Of a DNA stretch of 64,000 nt, positions 49,294 through 61,608 are shown one piece after another. Below the pieces are notes generated by a model. That model was not told where the DNA came from. It made no database searches and saw only the letters and a list, made by a program, of their open reading frames with translations. The stretch lies in assembly GCA_038496675.1 (NCBI GenBank), contig CM076650.1:14209670-14273669 (forward strand). The letters run 5' to 3'. Positions within the stretch are counted from its first letter, which is position 1, and each line of letters begins with the position of its first letter. Made by a program: the position numbers and the translations under genes. The stretch is from Rachycentron canadum (Eukaryota; Chordata; Actinopteri; Carangiformes; Rachycentridae).

Positions 49294-52200
49294 TGACCCC
49301 CACACCTTATGGAAGCAGTTCTTTGTTCTAAACCAACAAAGTTTTGATGCTTTTAATCCAGTTTTTTCCATCAAAATGTGAAGAACTCAGATTAGGTACC
49401 AGCTCCAAACAAGTCCTCAAACTGCCATGGTGGAGAGGGGGTAATAAAGAGGGGGAGACATGACATTTAAATATGGAGATAAGGGTTTCAAAGCTATTTG
49501 GCCTTCCAACCAGCAGCAGCGGCTTTAGTCTTGTTTAAAATCAGGGGCTATCATGTGTACTGTGTGTACTAATTCCCATGAAATTAATTGCTTTCCATCG
49601 GGACAATAAGTCTGCAACTGGAACAATAAACAAAAGTAAAAGGAAGGAAAACAGTTGAGCAAATCTCTGGAAACTTTATTCAGAGATCCTCCAGCCACAG
49701 TGGTTAGTGCAGAGAATAATGTTGACTACAAGGCAAAGTGCAATGAAACTCTACCTTTTATCCAATTTGTTTGGAAAACTAGCCTCCTACTCTGCATTAG
49801 AAAAATGTTCAACATGGCTCCAGTGTTGTCGTACTCGAGTCCCAACATTCATGACTCATGACACAACTCACTCGACTACAGATGAGTCAGCCTTGGACTT
49901 GACAAGTTGTGATGCAACTCAGACAGAATGATAGTGACTTTTAGTGCCGCACACTTGGGAACTGTTTGTTTTTGTTTTTTTTTATGTTTTGTCTGCAACG
50001 CGATATATACCATTCTCTCAGTCTATACCACTGATCAAATCACACTTCTGTCAATCATAACATCCGCCTCATTGTTGTTGCTCATACACCGAAACAGACT
50101 ACAGCCTAGCAGGAGAATGGACAACGCCGGCTGTTGCTGCTCCTTTTGCCAGACCAAAATAGAAGCGGGAAGACAAGCCAAAAACAACCTTGTATTTGTG
50201 TTTGACGATTGGCCTTTTCAGAGGAGATCCATTTTAGCCACATCTCAACAGCCCTCTCTACCTGATACACTATGTCAACAGCTCAGTTTCTACAAAAATA
50301 GTGTGTGCCTGTGTGCTGCTTTTCCTCTGCTCTCTCAAATTGTCAAGTTATGGGTCTTTTGCTGACTGCCAGTGGCCTTTGTGAGTCGCATCAGGATAAA
50401 AGCATCTACTGAGTAAATGTACATAGATAGTAGGTTGAAAGGAGGAACACAAAGACAGAGAGGGAGGGCATTCTTGGACAATTGGAAGAGAAGTGCTGCC
50501 CTGTAGACAGGCGAACTGTATGCCGTGCATTTGTGTCAGCACTCAGGTTTGTGTACATTTTGTTTGCGCACGTCGCAAACGCACGTGTGCGTTTTTGTGC
50601 ATACGCTCCCCTAGAGTTAAGGCGTTAAGGGTTGTGTAAGTGTATGCGTTGGCCAGGCAAAGCCAGTGACTCAGAGCGGTAGCTGGAGCTGCCTTACTTT
50701 CGGGTCAGTTAGCAGCAGCAAGTGCGTCTGAGCAGGCATCATATAAAATGTGCTCGTCTGCAGCAGCCTCCGTACGCTACAGGAGGAGACGAGGAGAGGA
50801 GAGGAGAGGAGAGGATGGCTAAGAGCTAACTAGGGCAGCACTGGGTCATTTCACATGAATAATGACATTTCAGAATCTTACTTTCTTGGGCCTCAAGCCA
50901 TTAGTCTATAGCCTAATTCAACAAACTTGACGACGGAAAATGTGATTCATGCTGTTAGCAGCAGCTCACATTTGGCTTAATAATCATTTTAACTGGGGAA
51001 GTTGTGTTCAGCTCATATCTTGGCTTTTGACTCTGCGTTGTTGTTACCCAAGCTGCAAACAGCTGGAGAAACATTTACGACGTGTCTGCGGCATACCGAT
51101 GAGCCAGGAGACACCCTCTTGTTAAATTATTCCTTCCCACGTCAACCCCCCCTTCTCCTCCATCACTCTTCCTCCTCCCCCTCTTGCTCTTCCTCTCTGC
51201 TCCTCTTGCTGCTGTTCTCTCTTTCCTCCCACTCTCTCTGCTGTGTGCTTCACTTCTTTACGCTTCATAAAATCCAGACGGGACCCTTGAATACGTCCCG
51301 CCCCCACGCATGTCAATCAAGACCATTTGCCTCATAGCAACAGGATATCAGTGGTTCCTGGGCTCCTCCTCCCACACTCTTCTCCATCTCCTTATAGGGT
51401 AACATGTCTGCTTGTCAAATAAACCCCTCCCTATACACCTCCATCCTTTTTCCTTGTAGGGTGTCACATATGATTCCCCTTTCTATGCAAGCCAGTTCTG
51501 GGAGACTCCCCAACATACATGTGTGCAGGAACACAGATATACACAATCCTGTAGCGCGCACGCACACACACACTCACAGACTTCCCCTGTCATCTCTTCA
51601 CTGTCTGTATCAATGGTTTGTTCAGCTCTGCTGTAGCATTTTATGAAAAATAAACACTCAAAACTAAAAGATGATGACATTATTTGTCCACATTTGCTCC
51701 TCATTAAAAGCCACAGGCCACCACAGACAAACACATATGCAGGTGAACACACAAACTGGCAGACAGTCATGTATTTACTCAACATGGACACACCTCTTCC
51801 ATTAAATTAGTTATGACCATGAAACAAGTTAATCTTGTTTAGCACTAAGGTAAAGCTGTGTAATAATATAAGCCTTGTCTGAGTGTCCAGTGTATTTTAA
51901 AAATATGCACAAGCCAGCCATAGGATGGTGTTGTCACTGTCAACCGCTCCACCAAAGAGTCACCGGGCAATCCCTATCTATTTCAAAAGCAGGTTCATTT
52001 GAAAGCCAGGCAGATGCCTCATGGTGAGTGCTTTTAGAGCCATTAGAAATGCAAATAGCAGCTAAAGAGACATAACATTTATAGCAGCTCGAGGTTTGAG
52101 CAATTTCATAACTACCTTTTTTTTTTTTGGAAGCATAGTGCAAAAGGTCTTTACCTGACATGGCTCTCCTATTGACGTTTCCCTCACGCCTCGAACCATC

Positions 52201-52898
52201 TAACAATCTGAACAAAATGAATGACTCATGCGAGTTGCCACGGCAACATGGCTCATTGAGATCATTTAACGGCCATTATTGTTAACCCTGCAAAAAATCA
52301 ATAACAAGATTTGGGAGGTGGAGGAGGAGGTTGGGTGGGTAGGGGTGTGTGTGTGTGTATGCATGTGTGTGTGGGGGGGTGGTGAATCCTCATGACCTGT
52401 TTATAGTTTGTCCAAGCATGGGTGCATGTGTATAGTTTTGCAGCAGGTAGGCGTCTCTCCCTTGCCTTAGGGCACAATCTTAGGTGGGGCCTGAGAAAAC
52501 ATTTCTGTCATTTGCACCCGGTCTGTTACTTCAACTCTCTCCCCCTACACAGACCAACAATATTAGCAGAAAGCAACAGTATGAAAGAATGAATAAATTA
52601 CCACCACCACAACCCCCCCACGAGGCAACTCTGACCACTTACACAAACGTACATAAATGCAAAGTCAGCTTTACAGTCTGAAATTGCGTCACTGAGCAAA
52701 CCGCCTCCTCCTTCCAGTTGACCTTACAGTATTGTCACATCTCTTGTGTCGTTCTCCATCTCTTCCAGCGCAGGCATTCAACCCTGCATGATTCAAGCTT
52801 CCTCATCTACGGGCTTCCCTGGTCACTGACCGAGGGTGTCCCATCACCTTAAAAATCAATTTTCTATACTCCCGCTCCCTCTCTCTCTCTCTCTCCCT

Positions 52899-52948
<50 letters not shown>

Positions 52949-54660
52949 CCATCCCCCTCTCTTCCATAGACTCTTAAAAGAAAACATTGAGATAACAGCT
53001 GCCAGGGCCTCGGGGAGTGCAAGAAGAGGGAGAAAAGAGGTCAAACAGTAAAGAGAGCAGGAATCCAAGGTACAGCTGAAAGAGAAGTGCATGCATATAC
53101 ACACACACACACACAAAGGAGCGTGAGCAAAAACAGGAAGAGACACACATACACGCACACTCATCCTGACTCACACCAAATGAAATGTAATGATATGAAC
53201 GAGACACTTCATGCACCAACTTTGCAGCCCACTGTGTGCTTGAGCTTCTGTGTGTTTGTGAAATGTGTGACACAGAAATTACTGTGAGGAGGTGTTGTTA
53301 GCTGAATAGGAGATGCAGAAGCGAGAAGGGAGGAGGAGAAAGAAAGAGAGAGTAAAAAGGAGGAAAAAAAAAAGGACAGAAACAACTGTTCTGTGGACAC
53401 CTGTCCCTTTCCCTCACAGGCTTGAGCGATGCACAGAGACAGCTGCAGGGGCAATAAAGAAGAAAGACTTACTTACCTCTCCTCCCCCCTCTTCCTTCAC
53501 TGTTTGCCTCAGAAATATCTAAAGAGTTTATCACAGAGGCAACACACTATGCTGCTTCATCCAGCTGCACTATATGTTCACTTAAATTCTTCAGAGCATA
53601 CATAATACATGGCAGAGCACAGTTTCTGGCAGTAACAGCTCTTGATGTTCAGATTGCGTGCGCTTCTAGCTCTGGGCAGGAGAACAGATGCCACAACAAC
53701 GCCGTACAATAACACATCGCTGCTTGTGCATTTCACCATAGCGAATCATGATTGTAGCGATACAATCTCCAGCCTGTATCTTGCTGTCATCTACGCTTAC
53801 TACACGAGTTTCAGTGTTTATATACCTCATAGCAACTGGACGCCAAGTCTTAACAGGAGTCTGAAATGCCCTGACTGGACCACTCCAGTAAAGGGGTCAA
53901 GTAGAGTCCTCATCTGTTAGTAGTTAATTAACATTTCATGCTCAATGACAGTGCTGCCTGCTCTGATACCGTTTCATGTACAGTGGAGCCTGAGCTCTGG
54001 CAAAGAGATACAGCGGACGTGTACACATGAGGAGGATGAAAAGATATCAAGGTAAACACTCACCGACAACACGGAAGGATAGTACAGTCCCATCATCGTA
54101 TTCTGTGCAACAACTCAAACTGTCGTCGCTCCTCTCTCCTCTCTCTCTTTCTCCTTTCCTCTTCTCACGCTGCCTCGCTTTCTCTCCCTCTCCGAGTCTG
54201 TGTCACCTCACCAGCTCAGTCTTGTCTGTCTCACAGATTCAAAATCTCCCTCTTTCTGCCCCCGCTCGCTCCGTCTGCCCTGCCAACCACCCCCCCAGCC
54301 CCCCTCCCCACCTCTTCCTCCTCCTCTGCTGGCCTCTGTCCCTGTCACTCTCCCTCGCTTGCTTGCTTGCTTTCTTTCTTTTCTTTCTCCCCCTCCTCTC
54401 TCTCCCTCTCTCTCTCTTTCTGTGTTTTCTGTCACCCACTCACTCTTTTCTTTCCCTCTCCCACTCGCTCCTTGCTTTCCCTCTACCCCCAGCCTTCTGT
54501 TTTGCTGCTGTGCCCTTGCCTGCTCATCTCTTCTGTCTCTTCTCCAGTCCTCCTCCTCTCTCACCCAGATAGCCCAACGCCTCCCCCCTCCTACCGCTCA
54601 GCCTGTCACACCTGCAAACTTTCCCCTCCCCTCTGCCTCCCTCTCATGTCGCAGTCCCTC

Positions 54661-54692
<32 letters not shown>

Positions 54693-57600
54693 GCTCACTC
54701 GCTCTCTCCTTCTGCTCCCTTTCTCCATGTAGGTGAGTTAACTGGGGCTGGTGGCACCACTGGGAGAGGAAGTGAAGACTTCCCTTCTTTCTTTCTAGCC
54801 TCTTTCAGACATGCACCTTGTTACATAAATGCGCTGGCAATTCTACATATTTGTCTCATGTTTGGGGAAACACCAAAGTCACTTTTCTGTAACAGTCACG
54901 ACTGTAATCACACTATTGGAACCAGTAAACACTTCCAACACAGCTCAAGTCTGAGTTATAATCCTTAAAGCAACACTAATTATAATATTAATAAGGGTTC
55001 AATTGACTGCATGTAAAACTGACTGATAATTATCCTGACTCTATAGCTTCCCCTTTGTTGCTCCAACTTTATCGTTTTACTTCAGTTTCACCACTTTCAT
55101 CAACCTTGTGTCCAGCTGCAGTCGACTAAAAGAAGCACTGCTAAAGCCACGACGCACTACACCTAATATAGTTGGGGAATATGGTATAGCACTAAGCAGC
55201 TCAAGAGCCAGATATTTTTCTCAGACACATGAAATAGCATGTGTAATGGCCACTGGGGGCAGGGAAACATGCCTTGAGCAGCTACTCTAAATGCAATACA
55301 AGAAGAACAAGTTGTGTATCTCTTGACAGCAAAACCAAACAAACTGTAAGCTGAGAAGATTTATTATGTCACATTATGAAAAAAAAGGACTAAATACAAC
55401 ACTCAACAATGTCTTCCAACACGGTAAAGCTGAACTCACAGGCCAGTGTTTGTCTTCAGTACGACATCTGATACAGGCAGTAACTACTATGGCAATTATG
55501 ACACGATAGAGCAGATCATAGTATGTAAATAGCTTATTTACAGCTTATAAAACTTACGCCATTATATAATGACAACCACAAGGATTAATTATCATTTCGG
55601 ATGCACAGAAAACATTTTTTAGAACCGCAACATATTCCGACGTAAATTAAAGTTTTTGTGCCACATCAGTCTATTAAAACTTATTTTTTTCCTTGAGGCA
55701 CTCAAGGAAAAAATTAATAACAGTTGCTGCCTATTGTCATTTGTAATAATGTTTGGGTATGCTTGGACATTAGAAAATATGCAGGAGAATTTTATATTGT
55801 AATTAATTGAAGTGGTGACAGAGGGCCCAAGTGTTAGATTCCTTCATGCTCATGATGGTCTTTATCTAGGCATCAATGGTAAAACAAGTTTTAATATCTT
55901 AATATCACTGACAAAACACATGAGCTTGTCATCCTAATGATTATTTTATCTAGCAACTTGCTGCTGTTTCTTAGCAGTGGTACCACTACCTTGTGACCAC
56001 ATACAGCGTCATGTTTGAATAAAGCCATCACCAGATGATTTACCTATATATAGAAAGAAGAAAAAACACTACTTCAACAGACGGATAAAGCCAGAAAAGT
56101 TTCATATCGCACGCCTGGAAACAGCTCCGTTTCTCCTCACACATCAGGCTTCTGCTGCTCTCCAGGCTTTTCCTTTCAGGAGTCTTTGATCACATCATTC
56201 TCACACTGTTGTTGACAGTTTAGCACCTCAGTGTTGTGGGAGCCTCTGCTGCCCAGCATTGTTTTCTTCCTCTCTGCCTTTTATTCCTGGTCAGAAGCCA
56301 GTTCACACTTGTGAGTCCCTGAGGTAGTCCTTGACTGACTTCTATCCATCCCAGCACAAGAGCTGTTCACACAAGGTAACGCTTCATGATTATTCTATGA
56401 AAATTATCATTCAGGAAGGAAATGGTTCAAAGCTGTATCAACTTACAGCAAAATGAAAACTGGTTAATTGGCTTCCAGGCTTCCATAATATCCTCTCAAC
56501 AGCACAACAGCCAGCTAGGAAAAATATTTCTCATACTGGAGCAAATAAGAGCGTACGAGAGAAGGCTTACAACCGATAAAGTACAGATAAGAAGCCATAG
56601 GTTGCTGGGCATCGCGGGGAGGGAGGGATGAGGGGATTATGGGCAGAGCATGAGAGGATGAGTGGATGAACAGAGGATGATCTAAGGATTAACCACATGA
56701 ACTGAACAGTCTAATAACACAATCACCAGGCTAATACAAACAAGAGTACACAGATTGTAGCCTTAGACACATACACGATAATAAAGACAACATGTAATAA
56801 AGTTGGTTGTTATTTGTGTTTGTTTGCAGGCAGAAAAGCAAGAACATTAACAGGTTTAAAGGTGCCAAGTTGGATTTACAAGATGAGAGAGGATTAATAA
56901 TATTGCTGATTGTTGAGTAGAGAAAGGAAAGTAGTGGGAGGGTTTGACTGGTAGAGTGAAGGGTGTGGAGGCATGTCGTCTTCTACACGACTGACAAATT
57001 ATAATCTACACCCCCACCTTGTGGTTTACAGAGCTTCACTGAGCCATATTAATGCTATATAAACACTATATCCACATAGGAAAGAAACTGACTATGACTG
57101 GCTGGTGATTTTTACATGTGTCTGACATGTAATTGTGTCCTTACCTGACTATGAGATGGGTAGCCATGGTAACCAAGGGTCAAAGGGTCGTTATTCTGAA
57201 AGAGAAAAGAGAAGATTTTTGGATACATGATCAACATCTTGTTTATTTCAAAAATTTTCATTAGTCAGGATTGCAGGTTCATTTATTCACTCAGTCTTTA
57301 TTCCTTTTAAGTGGCTTCTCATGTCTGTGGTTTTACCGAGTCCCAATCAAATTAACTCTACCACCGACACAATCCTGCTCCTCCTCCAGAGTTTTCCACC
57401 CAGTGGATCTTTTGTTCGCTTGTAAAGATGTGATAACGGGGGCGAGCAGGAGATGAAAGACAGTTAAAAAGAATGAGTGTCACCACCGCTCTTAAATCAT
57501 AAATAGGTCAGGAGTGTCAGTGAGCATGAAGCCCATTGGTGTGAAATGGCATCATGAGCCCTGATGCAATCTCCCAGCACATTCCTCTCAATGATCTGGC

Positions 57601-60600
57601 TGTGTAAAGCAGAGATGGATACACCAAACATCTGGCGGGTAATTACAGTTAAACAAGACGCAGAAAAAAATAACTGATTTTGTTTAGAGCCAAATATTAA
57701 ACAGAAATCATGTCCCTGGTCCTTAAAATAGTTTGTAACTCACTATTTGTACTCATTATGCTGTGTTCCGGCTTTTATGCTAATGTATTCCATTAAAAAG
57801 GAGCTTTTCACAGCAATTACAGCACACTTTGAAGGGGAAAACAGATTTGCCTGTCTCTGGCTTCATATCACTAGATTAGAAAACAACTCAGCTCCTCCCT
57901 CCTCTCTTTCTGTCCTTCCCTCCTGATCCTTCTTTCATCTGGAACCAATGTCCCATGCCTGCTCTGTCCCTAGGGGGAACACTTTGCTCTGTGCGCTTGA
58001 TTGCCTGATTAATACTGTCGCCATCTAACTCTGGACCCCATGGGGCCGTTTCACTAAAACTAAGCACGTTTCCAAATACACGAGGTCTGGTCTGAGCGGG
58101 AAAGCGTCATCTTCATGATTGAAAAATGCCGTTTTTGTGAGTCTAAGAGCCAAAAATGTACTTAGTGAACTGGCTTTGGGAGGTAGAAGCTCTAAATAAT
58201 GAATTACCTCTTAGAGGCTTGAATAACATGAATAAAGTATAAACCAAGAGACAACACACTGAAGGTATGGAACAGACTTAGAATAAAAACAAAACCAAAA
58301 AAAGAGGCAAAGAGAAAAAAAAAAGCTGTATTCATAGTGTGTCAAAGTGAGGAGGGCGGTGCTGTTAAAACTCATGCACACAACTAGAAACATCTGGAAT
58401 TCATAGAGACTGAGGGAGGAACCAGAGCTGGAAATAAAATGGGAAATGGACAGCGATGAAAAAAATAAATAAAAAATACAAAATGAGCTGGAGAGAGCAA
58501 AGACAATGACTCATACATGAGCAGAGTCATGTGCTTAATTTCCTTAAGGAACTGGGAGGGATGAGAGAGGGAAGGCTGCTCAAGATGAGTGTGCATCAGT
58601 CTCACTCTCCCCACCGGTCAATTGCATAGTACATAAAAAACAAGAGATTTTTTTCAGACTTATTGCAGTTATAGTTAGACACATAGACATATTTTTGGCT
58701 TTTTTTAGTTGGTGACATATGAAGCAGCTGATTAATGTATGGGGGTGGCGATGGTGATGTTTAGGGCGGAGGTGGGATAACTAAAACAAGAGGAAACTAC
58801 TAGGGAAGACCCATTGAGCAATTAAAAGTAAGTAACAAAATGACTTGAAGTCAACAGATGGAGAGGAAGGGGGGTGGGGGGGCGCACCAGCTCGGAGGAT
58901 GGGGATGTGGAGGGGTGGGATGGTGGGGCTGCCCTCTAGTAATAAAATCTGTAGAGATGTGAAGGATGAGAAGCTCAGTCACCTCTGAGTTTCTCCTTCA
59001 CACTGTTTTTCACAAGGCAACAGTGATCCCTTAAACACATGAACCCTGCTACTCCTCTCCAAAAACTACAGGTAGTGTCTATGTGTATCTAATTTGGTCA
59101 CAATGGTCACAAGACTTGTGTCTATTCCTATCATGCCTTGGGACTGCTGCTCTTCTGAGGAGGGGGAGAAGAGGAACTACATTTTACTGCTCTGAGAGTC
59201 AATCTACCTTCACGGCAAAGCAGGGCACTCCATACACTCAAGAGGATGTGAATCCATTTCATCCACAGAGCACTTATGTGCTAAGCCTCAAAACATGCGG
59301 CCTGGCGATCTGAAGTTTATTTTCCCTCAATATACCTTGCATCCTTTCAGCTTTCCACAGTAATCCTACACATACATTTTCAGGGGCATGTTGCTTGGTG
59401 CCAAAGTGGATTTTCAAAGCTGGCTTGACAGTTATGGTGTAATATAATCATGCAGCAGTATCGGCTGGCTAATCACATACAACACAATCAAACTGATGTC
59501 CACAACACTGATCTGCATAAGATAAAACTGTCATTTTTATCCCCCAATTTATTTCAGATCTGATTAGAGAGAATTAGTATTTGCTGGTAATTATTTACTA
59601 CACAGCATAATTGCCTATCATGATTATTCCACATCATTATTTCATTGCAACATTATTCTGCTGAAACTAGATCTTAACACTGAACTTTTGGGATGAACAT
59701 TGATGCGTATATTTTGTAAATAAAAAAATAAAAAAATGTGTGCAATTAATTTCTGAAATTTTAACAGGGATTTATTACAAATGAAGTACAAGGCACTGAA
59801 AACAACAGTCTGCTGGAAGAACAACAACCTAATAATGATCAGATTTTGAAATTTAATTTAGTGCACGTCTAGGGCTTAACTTAATGTTTTTAATGATCTA
59901 TTAATATGCAAAAAATACAGGAAATAGCCAAAACGTCCATTACCAGTTACATAAACTGTAATCATGAAAGACAAAGGAAGCAAATCTTCTTTTGATAAGC
60001 AAGAAACAGTAAATATTTTAACATTGTTGTTCTTTAATTGTTCTGCTTGTCTATTATTTTATATAGGCAATATATATATATATATATGCTGTATACTGAA
60101 GCAGTGTACTGATATATTGATGTAAATCGTATTGATAGACTTATTTAGATCTGATACATAAACCAATGCTGCCCAGTTGCTAAATATGAATGTGTTCATA
60201 AATTAATATGCCCCATCAAAATCAGAAATACTGTAAGAGCAACAAATCACTTAACTGCAGTTGATGTGTGAAGATGACTACATTTAAAGCACATCAGATG
60301 CGCCGCAGAGCAGAGCACAAAAACATACACTCTGTTGGTCTCTCAAACATAATTCAATCAACAGACCTCTGCTAGCGATTTATCACAGAAAAACAGGAGG
60401 CCAAAAAAACTAACTAAATATTCTGAACTCACAGCAAGAGTACATTTTTCTTGCTGACGTTTTCATTCTATTTCAGTGTCAGGACTGAGATGAAAGTACA
60501 GAGGGGTGATCCACCTACATTAACGTCCTAGTCAAGTCATTTGTCCTTAGCGCTGTCACCCCAGGCAAGACCTTATTAGGTTAGAGAGAGCCCCGGTTCC

Positions 60601-61556
60601 TCCACAGAGTGACAACAAAACATGGGCTGCTCAGCAGCATGCCGGATGGATATTGAAGCCGACAAGCTCCTCTCAACATTTGCCAAAATCTGACTCAAGC
60701 TTGAGACGCAGGGTGCTGTTATGATTCTCCTGTCGCCCTGAAAAATTCAGGACTTTACCAGTACAGCAGAGGAATGCAAAATAGACTGAAGTGTTTTTTT
60801 TTTTTTTATTAATTGGGAGCATGTATGCTGGTGGCCTGTTCAGTTTATTATTCATCTAAAATCTACACTTTAGGATCAGAACAGTGTCAGCATCTAATTC
60901 CTATGAGCAGTGGTGAACATTTGAACTCATTCTGTTGAATGCACGCAGCGTTTTCCCTCCACTAGCTCTATTTGCTCATGTTAGCCGCACATTCAGTCAT
61001 GTACTGCATGCTGCAATGACTTAAACATGCATTGCTGCTCTGCCAAAACTTTACAGATCTGACTTGACAGCGCATTCCTCCCCCGCACTGTGATGACATC
61101 ATACCCTACCAGCTAATGAGCTGCAGGGTCAATGGCCAAATGGGAAAGATCCCATTATTAGGCTGCAGTGGCTCAAATGGATCGCTCTATACCACAACCA
61201 CACCTCATTGTGTTGGCTTCAATTACAGGTCAGGGTTCAACTCTTGTCGTGATGCCGACAATAAATTTTTTTTCTCTCTCTCTTTTTTTTTTTTTTTTTT
61301 TAAATCAGGGATGGAAAGGGTGGAGGAAGGGAAACACGGTGCTTTGTAAGTGCTGGAGAATGGTTTGATGTTATACATTCCATCCTTTACCCTGTTCTAA
61401 AGATTAGCTTTACAGAAGTGTTTGTGTGTATTTTTATAGACATTTCATGGAAAGCTGAGTGCTTTAAAAAGCAGGAAAATTGAACGTCACTCAACCCAAT
61501 TTGTTTCTAGAATATTAATGGTGTCACCAGGTTAGGGGGATAAAAATACGTCAGTG

Positions 61557-61608
<52 letters not shown>

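Larger units (their letters stand above)
48135..54060. other. rbfox2 intron between the 44.7-kb exon and the 54.1-kb first exon
   Basis: No independent gene is supported. The 50.5-51.4 kb part is richer in CpG and GC than its surroundings and holds a candidate second alternative first exon (50742-50698, see findings). Microsatellites: (AAT)n at 49259-49292 and (CT)n at 52876-52946. Confidence 0.45.

Noticed and set aside
49928..50365. 145-residue plus-strand open frame with Cys-rich patches
   Set aside because: It lies antisense in an rbfox2 intron, has no homology I recognise and no splice or promoter support.
51315..51386. Minus-strand ATGGAGAAGAGTGTGG, resembling the MEKKK start of a mammalian RBFOX2 isoform
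   Set aside because: Similarity stops after MEK and no GT donor in phase 0 follows before an in-frame TGA.
54027..54736. Overlapping Ser/Pro/Leu-rich open frames of up to 181 residues
   Set aside because: They come from the CT-rich tract upstream of the alternative rbfox2 first exon. The low-complexity sequence has few stop codons in several frames at once.
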